Shown here: positions 45,447-55,400 of the stretch, piece after piece
How positions within the stretch are numbered: the first letter of the stretch is position 1
How the letters are laid out: each line of letters starts with the position of its first letter
From: Streptomyces sp. GC420
GTDB lineage: Bacteria; Actinomycetota; Actinomycetes; Streptomycetales; Streptomycetaceae
Assembly: GCF_009916105.1 (NCBI RefSeq)
Contig: NZ_JAAAXQ010000003.1
Location: forward strand, 1 to 64,000
DNA: 64,000 nt
Direction of reading: 5' to 3'
Made by a program: the position numbers and the translations under genes
Notes under the pieces: generated by a model
Databases searched by the model: none
Told to the model about the DNA's origin: nothing
Seen by the model: the letters and a program-made list of their open reading frames with translations, nothing else

Positions 45447-45464
45447 GTGCCGTCGGCCAGGTCC

Positions 45465-46697
45465 TCACAAGCGCACCGGAAACCTGTTGAACAGCCGGGC
45501 GCCGCCGGGGATGACCTCGCGGTACCGCAATTCACTGCTGTTCACGGCAAGTTCGAGAGTGTCACGCTTCAGGAACAGGTGATCGATGGCCACCTCGCCC
45601 TCGAGTTCGGCGAGCGCCGCACCGATGCAGCGGTGCGGGCCCGCACCGAAGGCGAGGTGGCCTTCCCCACGCTTCAGCTCACGCTCCACATTGCAGCGCT
45701 CGGGCTCGGAGAAGACGCGCGAGTCGTAGTTGACGGACTGAAGGGAGCCCGTCACGGCATCGCCCTTGCAGATCGAGACCCCGGCGAGCTCCATGTCCTC
45801 GGCCGCGTACCGCGGTCCGGCACTCGGGATGGGGTTGGCGATCCGCATCAACTCGTTGATGGCGTGCGGCAGAGCTTCCGGCCTGGCGCGCAGCAGAGCC
45901 AGCTGATCCGGATTCTTGAGGAGGGTGAGCACCGCGTTCGGGATGAAATGAGCCGTGGAATGGTAGCCGCCGTTCACCAGTACGCCCACCATCGCGATGA
46001 TCTCGTCTTCGCTGAGCCGGTCACCGTTCTTGTCCGTCGTATGCACCAGGGTGGAGATCATGTCGTCCGTGGGCTCGGCCCGGCGCCGCTCGATGAGCTT
46101 CTTGGTGTAGTCGAACAGGCCCAGGGCGCTCGTTGTGAAGTCGGCGTCGACGTTGGCGTATTCGTCCATCCACTGCCGTATCTGCGGCTGGTCGGGCTCG
46201 TCGATGCCGACGAGTTCACAGATGACGGCACCGGTCAACGGTGTGGCGTACTCCCGGAGGAGATCGCCGGATCCCTTCTCTGCGAAGGCATCGAGGAGCC
46301 GGGTGGAGACCTCTTCGATGCGCGGCCGCAGTGCCGTGATGCGCCGGACGCTGAAGGCGGGCGCCACGAGCCGGCGCAACCGAGCGTGATCCTGGCCGTC
46401 CTGGAGCATCAGGTTGGACGTGAAGTAGCGCAGGAGTTCCTTCGGCACGTCGAGAGACATGAGTGCTTGGTCCGCGATGCTGGGCCCCTGGTGGCCCGGC
46501 ACATTGCTGATGTTCGTCACGAGCCGCGTGTCGCTCCACGCCGCCTTGAACTCCTCGCTGCGCGTGATCAGCCAGACCGGCGGCCCGCCGGGAAATCCGA
46601 TGCGGACGAGCGGGGCCTTCTCCCGCAGGCGCGCGAAGGCGCCGATGGGGTCGTCTTCGAATTCAGGGTTGAGCAGGCTCACGATCGGCTCAGCCAT
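45465..46697 (-). CDS. Cytochrome P450, last gene of the NRPS operon
   Basis: The 410-aa P450 has the ExxR motif in ELMRIA and the haem-binding AFGAGPHRCIGA with its Cys ligand near residue 355. The I-helix is unusual, VNGGYHSTAH, with His where Asp or Glu normally precedes the Thr pair and Ser-Thr instead of Thr-Thr. The ATG at 46697 overlaps the thioesterase gene by eight bases and has GAAGGAG upstream; a GTG at 46715 is an alternative. Its place after the terminal NRPS and editing thioesterase suggests a late step: hydroxylation of the peptide, of a PCP-bound residue, or of C2 of the acyl chain. Confidence 0.88.
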   Translation of the reverse strand: MAEPIVSLLNPEFEDDPIGAFARLREKAPLVRIGFPGGPPVWLITRSEEFKAAWSDTRLVTNISNVPGHQGPSIADQALMSLDVPKELLRYFTSNLMLQDGQDHARLRRLVAPAFSVRRITALRPRIEEVSTRLLDAFAEKGSGDLLREYATPLTGAVICELVGIDEPDQPQIRQWMDEYANVDADFTTSALGLFDYTKKLIERRRAEPTDDMISTLVHTTDKNGDRLSEDEIIAMVGVLVNGGYHSTAHFIPNAVLTLLKNPDQLALLRARPEALPHAINELMRIANPIPSAGPRYAAEDMELAGVSICKGDAVTGSLQSVNYDSRVFSEPERCNVERELKRGEGHLAFGAGPHRCIGAALAELEGEVAIDHLFLKRDTLELAVNSSELRYREVIPGGARLFNRFPVRL

Positions 46698-47436
46698 GAT
46701 CGTCGTCTCCTTCACTTCTTTGTACAGATGCCGCTTCGATCAGGTCCAGTACCTCCCGGGCCTGATCGACCAAGTACATGTGGTCGCCCGGGAGCTCCGC
46801 GCAGCTGAATTCACCCGTGGTCGCTCTCCGCCATTCCCGCGCCTGCTCCGCCGAGACCAGGCCGTCGGAGCTTCCCCGAATCGAGCAGATCGGCACCGAC
46901 AGTGGTTCGTCGACGCTCGGAACGTAGTTCTCGTGCATTTCGCAGTCGGCCTGGAGCACGGGGAGAATCAGTTCGCGCATCTCCGGGTGATCGAGAGCCT
47001 CGTGCCTGAATCCCGCGAACTCCTCGACCCGGGCGAGGAACTCGTCGTCCTCAAGCCCCGTCGCCCGCCTCTCCCGCTGGGTCCACGGCCCCGGCGAACC
47101 ACTGACGACCAGCCGCTCGACGCGCACATCGCGCGTGCTCAGCAGATGCGCCAACTCGTACGCGAGCACCGCGCCCAGGCTGTGCCCGAACAGCACGGTC
47201 CGCGTTCCCTCGCCGAGGGCCGCGGCGACGGCGTCGACCTCGTTCTTGGCCGCTTCGACGACATTCCGGTACGGCGTCTCCAGGATCCGCCGCTCCCTTC
47301 CGGGCAGTTCGACCGGGACCACGCGCCAGCGGCCCGCGGACAACTCCCGCCACGGGTGGAAGAACGAAGGCCCTGCTCCGGCGAACGGCACGCACAGCAG
47401 CGCGGCCTGGTCCCGCTCGCCCCCCTCCACCGTCAC
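46690..47436 (-). CDS. Type II thioesterase (Ser nucleophile)
   Basis: The 248-aa thioesterase II has LLCVPFAGAGPSFFHPW, VELPGRERRI, the nucleophile elbow GHSLGA near residue 84, and the catalytic His in LPGDHMYLVD. It is a housekeeping editor for the NRPS. The start is GTG at 47436, overlapping the NRPS stop by four bases (GTGA), so it is made in step with the terminal module. Compared with the homologue at 36812-37549 it has the canonical Ser, which supports a different job for the Cys version. Confidence 0.92.
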   Translation of the reverse strand: MTVEGGERDQAALLCVPFAGAGPSFFHPWRELSAGRWRVVPVELPGRERRILETPYRNVVEAAKNEVDAVAAALGEGTRTVLFGHSLGAVLAYELAHLLSTRDVRVERLVVSGSPGPWTQRERRATGLEDDEFLARVEEFAGFRHEALDHPEMRELILPVLQADCEMHENYVPSVDEPLSVPICSIRGSSDGLVSAEQAREWRRATTGEFSCAELPGDHMYLVDQAREVLDLIEAASVQRSEGDDDHG

Positions 47437-50400
47437 CACGCGAACTTGCGGGTGATGACCTTCATGATCTGGCCCGCGGGTTTGGGCATGTGCAAGTCGT
47501 GGTGCGATGCGTCCACGTCGTGCTCCTCGATGGAACCGAGGACGAACGGCCGCCAGTCGGGCGCATAGGTCGACATCCCGTCGGGCCTGTCCAACGTCGC
47601 GTTGAAATACAGCACATCGCCGCGGAAGACCGGCGATTGGAACTCGGCCATCCTGTTCAGGTTGTTGGCGCCCACCTTCGACATGTTCTCCAGGAAGTCG
47701 TCCATGTTGCCGGTGTTCATGAACTTGCCGAAGACATCCTCGATGTCCGCCCGGTAGAGCTCCTGCGTCCTGCCGGCCACCGCCTGGAACCCGTTCTCCG
47801 GGGCGTCGCTCGCGGGCTGGGTGTCCAGGATGGCCAAGAGGGCGACCTCCTGCCCGCGCCGGTCCAGCGCCTCCGCGACGGCATGCGCGACCGGGCCTCC
47901 GAAGGACCAGCCGATCAGGTAGTAGGGTCCTTCCGGCTGGGTCTTGAGGATCTGGGTGAGGTAGTCGTCGACCATCTCCTGCACCGATCCCGCCAGTGGC
48001 TCCGTGCCCTGGAAGCCTCGGGACTGGAGGCTGTAGGCCGGCCGGTCCGTCACGTACGGCGCGAAGGTGAAGTACGCCCAGCCGAGGCCACCCCCTCCGT
48101 GGAAGAACCACACCGGCGGCTTGCCCGTGCCGGGGTCCCTGTTCAGCGGCAGCACGACCGCGAACGAGTCGACGTGTTCGTCGGGGATGCCGCCGACGAG
48201 CACCAGCGCGGCCAGCTCGGACACCGTGGGGTACCGGACGATCGTCCTGACGGGCATGTCGACTCCGAACTGCTTACGGATGCGGGCGCTGAGCCGGGTG
48301 GCCAGGAGCGAATGACCGCCGAGCGTGAAGAAGTCGTCGTCGATACCGACGCTCTCCACGCCGAGCAGTTCGCTGAAGACGGCGCACAGTTTCTCTTCGT
48401 GGGCGTTGCGAGGCTCTCCGTCGCTCGTGGTGGTCGTGGCCTCCGACGGCAGCGCTCGCCGGTCGAGCTTGCCGGCCGGAGTCAGGGGAAGCTCCGGAAG
48501 CGGCACCACCGCGGCCGGAACCATGTAGTCCGGCAGCCGCTCCCGCAGGTACGGGGGCAGCTCGGCCACCAGCGGACCGATCGACTTGGCCAGCGCGGGG
48601 GCGTTCACCTGGGTCCGCCGGACCACACCACTGGGAACGAACCCGTTGGAAACGGCCCGCTCTTCGGGCAGCAGCACCGCGTCGAAGGTGTGGGCGGTCT
48701 CGCCCGACCAGGTGAGGACCGCGTCCCGGCCCTGCTGCCGTGCCCATGCGGCGAGGTCCTCCGGGTCGACGGGCACGGTGGCGGGAGCGGCCGCGTTCAG
48801 CACACCCGCCGACATCGCCGCGGCGAACTCCTCCACCAGCCGCGCGTTGGGTATCCCGGTCACCCTCAGCGGGGCGCCGCCCGCCCGGTCCAGACGGTCG
48901 CCCAGGCCGGCCAGGTCGGACACCTCCCGGCCCCACGGCGCCGTGGGCACACCGGTCAGATCCAGGAGATCGGCCGGGTCCTTGTGCAGGACCACCTCGT
49001 AGCGGTGCCGGGTCAGCTCGTTGTGCGCCTGTCCCGCCTTCAGCCGGATGTCCACGCCACCGGCATGCTCACGTGCCCACGCGGCGAACCACTCCGGGGC
49101 GACCACCAGCTCCCGCTCGGCCAGCACCGCCTGCTCCACCATCGCCCGCATCTCCTCCTGCGAGGCGTGCGGCCGCGCGGCACGCTGCACCGCGGTCAGC
49201 AGCAGCCGGAGCGTCGAGGCGTTGCGGACGTCGCCGACGATGATGCGGCCGCCGGGCGCGAGGAGTTCCATGGCCTGGCGCAGCACCCGGTCCAGGTATG
49301 CGGCGCTGGGGAAGTACTGCACCACCGCGTTGAGCACTACGGTGTCGAACCCGCCCCGGGGCAGTCCGGAGACGTCGTCGGCCGCCTGTGCACGCAGCCG
49401 GACCCGGTCGCCGTGGCCGGCCTGTTCGGCCTGGCCCCTGACCCGGTCCAGCACGGTGGCGGAGATGTCGGTGCCCCAGTACTCGTCGACCTCGCCGGCG
49501 ATCTTCGACAGCAGCAGACCGGCGCCCACACCGATCTCCAGCACCCGCCGCGGCGCGAACCGCAGCACCTGTGCCACCGCCGCGTCCCGCCACGCCCGCA
49601 TCTGCTCGAGCGGAATCGGCTCGCCGTCATAGGCCGACTTCCACAGCTGGAAGTCCTCGCCCCATGCCTCGTCGCGGGATTTGTCATAGGTTTCGTCGTG
49701 GACTTGGCGCCACTCGTCCACCTGGTCACCGGCATCGGCTGCCGCGGCATCCGGGTCGGGCACCACATAGGCCACAAGGCGCTTGTCGCCCTGCTGGTTC
49801 TCGCGCACCACGACCGCCGCCTGTGCCACACCGGGATGCCCGGCCAGCACGTGCTCGATCTCGCCCAGCTCGATGCGGAGCCCGCGGATCTTGACCTGGA
49901 AGTCGGTGCGGCCGATGTACTCGACCTGCCCGTCCTTGTTCCACCGCACCACGTCGCCGGTGCGGTACATCCGCGTCCCCGGCTCGCCGAAGGGGCAGGC
50001 CACGAACCGCTCCGAGGTCAGCGCGGTCTGCCCGAGGTACCCCCTGGCCAGCCCGGCGCCGGCGAGGTACAGCTCACCGGCGACCCCGGCCGGGACCGGG
50101 CGCAGTGCCTCGTCCAGCACATAGACCTGGGTGTTCCAGATCGGCGCGCCGATCGGCACCCGGTCCGCCCCCGGCACGTGCTGCCACGCGGTCACCTCGA
50201 CGGTCGCCTCGGTGGGACCGTACAGGTTGTTCGCGGAGCAGCGAGGCAACAGCTCGACGAACCTGTTGGCCAGCGGGGCCAGGAACGGCTCGGCCGCGAC
50301 CTCGATCCAGCGCAGGGTCGTGCACTGCTTTGCCGCGGGCTCGGCGACGAACGCCTCCAGCAGGGACGGCACGAAGTCCGCGCCGGTCACCCGCTCCCGC

Positions 50401-52418
50401 CGGATCAGCTCGGCCAGGTACGCCGGATCCTTGCGTCCGTCCGGGCGCGCGACGACGACACAGGCCCCGACTTGCAGCGGCGCGAACAGTTCCGGCACCG
50501 AGGCGTCGAAGCTCGCGGTCGTACTCAGCAGCATCCGGTCCTCGGCCGTGACGTCGAAGTGCTCCAGTCCCCACTTGATCCGGTTCATGATCGAGCGGTG
50601 CTGCACCGGCACACCCTTGGGACCACCGGTGGAACCGGAGGTGTACATCACGTACGCGGCGTTGTCCGGCACAAGGACTCGTTCCGGGTTCGCCTCCGGA
50701 TACGCGGACACGTCCGGAAGGTCGTCGTCGAGCACCAGCAACGGCTTCGCGCTGTCGAGGAACTGCCGCACCCGGTCCTCGGGGAGCTCGGTGTCGATCG
50801 GCAGGTACGCCGCACCGGCCTTGGCCACCGCGTAGATCGCGACCATCATCTCGACGGAACGCGGGATGCGCACCGCGACAATCCGCTCGGGCCCCGCGCC
50901 TTGTTCGACCAGCCAGTGCGCCAGCCGATTGGCGCGCCGGTTGAACTCCGCGTAGCTCAGCGTCTCCTCTTCACCGATCACCGCGACCGCGTCCGGGGTC
51001 CGCTCCACCTGGACCTCGAACGCATCCGGCAGAGTGCCCTCGGCCACCGGATACGCCGTGTCGTTGACCCGCCGCACCAACCAGTCCCGCTCGTCCTCCG
51101 CCAGCACCTCGACCCCGCTCACCGGCGAACGCGGATCGGCGACCAGCTGCTCCAGAAGACGCACGAACCGAGCGGCGATCGCCTCGACCGTGTCCCGGTC
51201 GAACAGCTGGGTCGCGTACATGACGTCGCCCCGCAGGGCCCCCGAGTCGTCCTGCGCCATGCTGAAGAACAGGTCGAACATGGCGGCCGAAACCAGGTGC
51301 TGCTCGAACTCCACCTCGAGTCCGGGGAGTTCGAAGTCCTGCTTCGCGAAGTTCTGCCAGGCGAAGGTCACCTGGAACAGCGGCTGGTACGCCGCCGAGC
51401 GGTCGGGGTTGATCAACTCGACCAGCATTTCGAACGGCACGTCCTGGTGCTCGTAGGCCGCCAGGGCCTTGTCCCGCACCTGGGCCAGCAGATCGGAGAA
51501 CGACGGGTCGCCGGACAGGTCCACCCGCAGCACCTGGGTGTTGACGAAGACCCCGACCAGGTCGGCGAGCGCCTCGTCGGTCCGCCCGGCGATCGGATTC
51601 CCGATCGTCACGTCGTCCTCGGCGCCGAGCTTGCGCAGCAGCACCGCCAGCGCGGTCTGGAGGACCATCGACATGGTCATCCCGCGCTCGTCGGCCAGCT
51701 TCTGGAGCCCGGCCGCCACCTCCGGTTCCGCCGAGATGCCGACCGTGTCGCCGTCCAGACTCCGCTCCGGGGGCCGCGGGCGGTCCAGCGGCAGGTTCAG
51801 CGGCTGCGGCACCCCCTCCAGCTCCGCGCGCCAGTACTCGGTCTGCGCCGCGGCCAGGCTGTCCGGGTCCGCCGGGTCGCCGAGCAGCTCGCGCTGCCAC
51901 AGCGCGTAGTCCTTGTACTGCACGGACAACGGCTCCCACGCCGGCGCCCGGCCGTCCAGGCGTGCGGTGTAGGCGGTGGTCAGGTCCCGTGCCAGCACTC
52001 CGCCCGAGACACCGTCCGAGGCGATGTGGTGGATGAGGAGGACCAGGAGGTGCTCCTGGGGGGAGCAGCGGAACAGGGTCGCCCGCAGCGGGATTTCGGC
52101 GGCCAGGTCGAAATGGTGCGCGATGGCCTCGTCGACCGCGCCGGACAGGTCCTCGGGCGCCACCTCGACCACCGGTACCTGCACCGATGCCTCCGCCGGC
52201 GACAGGATGCGCTGGTAGGGCTCGTCATCGTCGTCCGTCACGTACGTGGTACGCAGGATCTCGTGCCGTTCGACCACGTCGCGGATCGCGGCGACGAGAG
52301 CGTCCTGGTCCAGTGGCCCGGTCAGCCGGAACGTCGGGGAGATGTTGTAGGTCTCCGCCCCGCCTTCCAGTTGGTACGTAACCCACATACGGCGTTGTGC
52401 GTACGACAGCGGAATCAC
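47433..52418 (-). CDS. Terminal NRPS module C-A(N-MT)-PCP-TE
   Basis: The 1661-aa protein has a C domain (HHIASDG) and an A domain with [25 protein letters not shown] and PAGKLDRR. An N-methyltransferase is inserted between A8 and A10 (about 880-1250, SAM site VLEIGVGAGLLL). Then follow PCP ([10 protein letters not shown]) and TE with GWSFGG. My hand-read specificity residues are D-A-P-D-E-A-L-V-E, nearly the same as in the subunit at 60223. I cannot assign the amino acid. The domain set predicts an N-methylated last residue and chain release by macrolactonisation. The GTG at 52418 (MIPLSYAQRRMW) lies five bases after the upstream stop, with GGAG before it; the longer frame to 52793 lies inside the upstream gene. 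Confidence 0.93.
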   Translation of the reverse strand: MIPLSYAQRRMWVTYQLEGGAETYNISPTFRLTGPLDQDALVAAIRDVVERHEILRTTYVTDDDDEPYQRILSPAEASVQVPVVEVAPEDLSGAVDEAIAHHFDLAAEIPLRATLFRCSPQEHLLVLLIHHIASDGVSGGVLARDLTTAYTARLDGRAPAWEPLSVQYKDYALWQRELLGDPADPDSLAAAQTEYWRAELEGVPQPLNLPLDRPRPPERSLDGDTVGISAEPEVAAGLQKLADERGMTMSMVLQTALAVLLRKLGAEDDVTIGNPIAGRTDEALADLVGVFVNTQVLRVDLSGDPSFSDLLAQVRDKALAAYEHQDVPFEMLVELINPDRSAAYQPLFQVTFAWQNFAKQDFELPGLEVEFEQHLVSAAMFDLFFSMAQDDSGALRGDVMYATQLFDRDTVEAIAARFVRLLEQLVADPRSPVSGVEVLAEDERDWLVRRVNDTAYPVAEGTLPDAFEVQVERTPDAVAVIGEEETLSYAEFNRRANRLAHWLVEQGAGPERIVAVRIPRSVEMMVAIYAVAKAGAAYLPIDTELPEDRVRQFLDSAKPLLVLDDDLPDVSAYPEANPERVLVPDNAAYVMYTSGSTGGPKGVPVQHRSIMNRIKWGLEHFDVTAEDRMLLSTTASFDASVPELFAPLQVGACVVVARPDGRKDPAYLAELIRRERVTGADFVPSLLEAFVAEPAAKQCTTLRWIEVAAEPFLAPLANRFVELLPRCSANNLYGPTEATVEVTAWQHVPGADRVPIGAPIWNTQVYVLDEALRPVPAGVAGELYLAGAGLARGYLGQTALTSERFVACPFGEPGTRMYRTGDVVRWNKDGQVEYIGRTDFQVKIRGLRIELGEIEHVLAGHPGVAQAAVVVRENQQGDKRLVAYVVPDPDAAAADAGDQVDEWRQVHDETYDKSRDEAWGEDFQLWKSAYDGEPIPLEQMRAWRDAAVAQVLRFAPRRVLEIGVGAGLLLSKIAGEVDEYWGTDISATVLDRVRGQAEQAGHGDRVRLRAQAADDVSGLPRGGFDTVVLNAVVQYFPSAAYLDRVLRQAMELLAPGGRIIVGDVRNASTLRLLLTAVQRAARPHASQEEMRAMVEQAVLAERELVVAPEWFAAWAREHAGGVDIRLKAGQAHNELTRHRYEVVLHKDPADLLDLTGVPTAPWGREVSDLAGLGDRLDRAGGAPLRVTGIPNARLVEEFAAAMSAGVLNAAAPATVPVDPEDLAAWARQQGRDAVLTWSGETAHTFDAVLLPEERAVSNGFVPSGVVRRTQVNAPALAKSIGPLVAELPPYLRERLPDYMVPAAVVPLPELPLTPAGKLDRRALPSEATTTTSDGEPRNAHEEKLCAVFSELLGVESVGIDDDFFTLGGHSLLATRLSARIRKQFGVDMPVRTIVRYPTVSELAALVLVGGIPDEHVDSFAVVLPLNRDPGTGKPPVWFFHGGGGLGWAYFTFAPYVTDRPAYSLQSRGFQGTEPLAGSVQEMVDDYLTQILKTQPEGPYYLIGWSFGGPVAHAVAEALDRRGQEVALLAILDTQPASDAPENGFQAVAGRTQELYRADIEDVFGKFMNTGNMDDFLENMSKVGANNLNRMAEFQSPVFRGDVLYFNATLDRPDGMSTYAPDWRPFVLGSIEEHDVDASHHDLHMPKPAGQIMKVITRKFAW
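49891..51120. repeat. Duplicated A-domain block, copy 1 (pairs with 60812-62041)
   Basis: This segment of the terminal module aligns without gaps (constant offset 10921) to 60812-62041 in the upstream NRPS gene. Over the core 50761-51120 I count about five mismatches in 360 bases. The similarity is too high for ordinary A-domain divergence and points to recent duplication or gene conversion. Confidence 0.85.
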
Positions 52419-52423
52419 TGGAC

Positions 52424-55400
52424 TCACTCCTCTACGAGCATCTTGCGCAGACTGGGGCGAAGGGGGACAGCCGATTCCTCCGACCATGCGGCGAGTTCGG
52501 CCACCGTCGGCAGGTCGAAGATCTTGCGGATGGGTATCTCGATCCCCAACTCGGCGCGAGCGCGGGTGATCAGCCGGGTGGCGAGCAGGGAGTGCCCGCC
52601 GAGCGCGAAGAAGCCGTCGTCGACACCGACCCGGTCGACGCCGAGCACCTCGGCGAACAGCCTGGCCAGAGCCTCCTCGCGGGCGGTGCCGGGCGCCCGG
52701 AAGGGCGTCGCGGGGGTGAGGTCGGGGACGGGCAGGGCCTTGTGGTCGAGCTTGCCGTTGGGAGACAGGGGCAGCCGGTCGAGCGGTATGCACGCGGAGG
52801 GGATCATGTAGTCGGGCAGCCGCTCCTCCAGGTGAGCGCGGAGTACGGCCGCGTCCGGGGCCGTCTCGCCGGGAACCGGGACGAGATAGGCGGCCAGGTA
52901 GCTGGTGGTACCGGACCGCCGGGTCACCACAGCGGCCTGGGCGATGCGGTGATGGGCCGTCAGAGCGGCTTCGACCTCTCCGGGTTCGACGCGGTAGCCA
53001 CGGATCTTGACCTGGGTGTCGATGCGGCCCAGGTGGTGCAGCTCGCCCTCGGCGGTGAGGCTCGCGAGGTCACCCGTGCGGTACATGCGGGAGCCGGGCG
53101 GCCCGTAGGGGTCGGGGACGAAGCGGTCGGCGGTCATCGCGGGCTGGCCCTGGTAGCCGCGTCCGGCCCCGGCCAGATAGAGCTCGCCCGGTGTGCCCGG
53201 GGGCAGCAGGTCCAGGCCGGGGCCGAGGATGTACGCACGCACGCCGGGAAACGGGCGGCCGACGGGCACGCCGGCGGCGTACGGCTGGTCGGGGCGCAGG
53301 AGGTGAGCGGTGGCGTAGAAGGTCTCGCTGGGGCCGTAGCTGTTGATGACACGGGCCTGCGGCCAGAGCGTGCGCACCCGCTCCGCCAGGGCCGGGGTCA
53401 GTACTTCCCCGGAGATGTTCAGTGCCGTGGGCCGGATGCGGTCGCCGAGTTGGTCGACGAGTTCGGCGAAGGCCGACGGCACCGAGCAGATGACGTCGAT
53501 GTCCCAGGTGTGGCGTTCGGCCAGTTCCAGCACGTCGCGCACGATCTCGACGCTGCCTCCCGTGGTGAGCGCGGAGAACAGCTCGAAGGTGGCGACGTCG
53601 AAGCCGAACGACGCGGCGAGCAGCACCCGCCGGCCGGACGCCATTCCGGCGTGCGCGACCAGGGCGTCCACTGCGTTGACGACGGTGGCATGGGTGACGC
53701 TCACGCCCTTGGGCACGCCGGTGGAGCCGGACGTGTAGACGACGTACGCGAGGTTGTCGGGGCCGGCTGCCGGCCGTGCCGCGGATTCCGTGGCCTCCCC
53801 GGGCGTGGCGGCCGGGGCCTCGATGTCGATGTCGTCGAGGACGAGGACGGGGATGTCCGTGGCGGGCACGAGGTCGCGGGTGCCGGTGTCGGCCAGGACC
53901 AGGTGCGGCCGGGCACCGGTGAGGATGTGCGGGAGGCGTGCGCCGGCGAACGCGGGGTCGACGGGGAGATAGGCCGCGCCCGCCTTGAGCACGCCCAGGA
54001 GGGCCGCGACCGCGGTCGCGGTGCGCGGCAGGACCATGCTCACCACGGTCTCCGGCCCCACCCCGTGCCGGGCCAACTCGACGGCGAGCCGTTCGGCGCG
54101 GGCGTCCAGTTCGGCGTAGGTGAGCGACTCGCCCCCGGCGACCACGGCGAGCGCGTCCGGGGTCCGCGCCACCTGTGCCTCGACGCGCCCGGTGATCGTG
54201 TCGTCCGGGGCCGGGACCGGTTCGTCGAACTCGCTCAGCAACCGGGCGCGTTCGGCCGGCTCCAGGACGTCGAGCTGCGCGACCGTCAGCTCCGGGGTGG
54301 CCGCCACCTGCCGCAGGACGCGGACCAGGCGGGCCGCGTACATCTCCACCGTGGCACGGTCGAAGACCTCCGGCGTGTACTGGAGGACGAGTTCGAGGGT
54401 CGGGTCGACCGCCGCCGCCAGGCACAGGGGGTAGTGGTTGCCCGCGGACGGGCGGAAGCCGGTGAAGGTGATCCCGTCCGCTGCCTCGCCGGCCGCGCTG
54501 AGGCCCTCCCGGTCGATGGGGTACGACTCGAAGACGACCAGCGTGTCGAAGAGGGACTGGAGGCCGACGGACTGCTGGATCTGCGCGAGCCCGTAGTAGT
54601 AGTGCTCCGTGAGGGCGGCCTGCCGGCTCTGGAGCCGGGTGAGAACCTCGGCGACGGTTTCGCCGGGCGTGTAGGTGACGCGTACCGGAACGGTGTTGAT
54701 GAACATCCCGACCATCGACTCGACGTCCGGCACCGCGGGCGGGCGCCCGGAGACGGTGGCGCCGAACACCACGTCCTGGCGGCCGGTGAGCCGGCCGAGC
54801 AGCAGCGCCCAGGCTCCCTGGACCAGGCTGTTGGCGGTGATGCCCAGATCGGACGCCAGCCGGCGCAGTGCGCTCGCCTCGTCGGCCGGAAGCGTGATGT
54901 CGACCTGGTCACGGCTCTCGGCGTCCGTGGGCGCGGAGTCGTGAGCGAGCAGGGTCGGCGCCTCGATCCCCTCGAGTTCGGCCGCCCACACGCGTGCGGA
55001 CTCCTCGTGGTCCTGGCGGTCGAGCCAGGAGAGGAAGTCGTCGTAGTCGCGGATGCCGGGCAGACCGGCCGGGTCGCCGTCGGAGGCGTAGAGCAGCAGC
55101 AGGTCCCGCATCAGCAGGGGCGTGGACCAGCCGTCGAAGAGCGTGTGGTGGGCGGTCAGCACGAGTTCGGGCCGCTCGGGTTCGAGGACGACGAGTGCCA
55201 GCCGGATCAGCGGCGGGGTGTCCGCGTCGAAGTGGGCGGCCCGGTCCTGGGCGAGGAACCGCTCGAAGGTCTCGGTGCGGTCCGCCTCGTCGGCACCGGT
55301 CAGGTCGAGGTACTGCCACGGCAGGGTCACCGACTCCGGCACCACCTGGACGACATCACCGTCCGCCCGGTTGACGAACGCCGCGCGGAGGCTGGGGTAG

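Noticed and set aside
47490-52811. Very long plus-strand open frame opposite the terminal NRPS gene
   Set aside because: Same cause: the opposite strand encodes C, A, N-methyltransferase, PCP and TE motifs in order.
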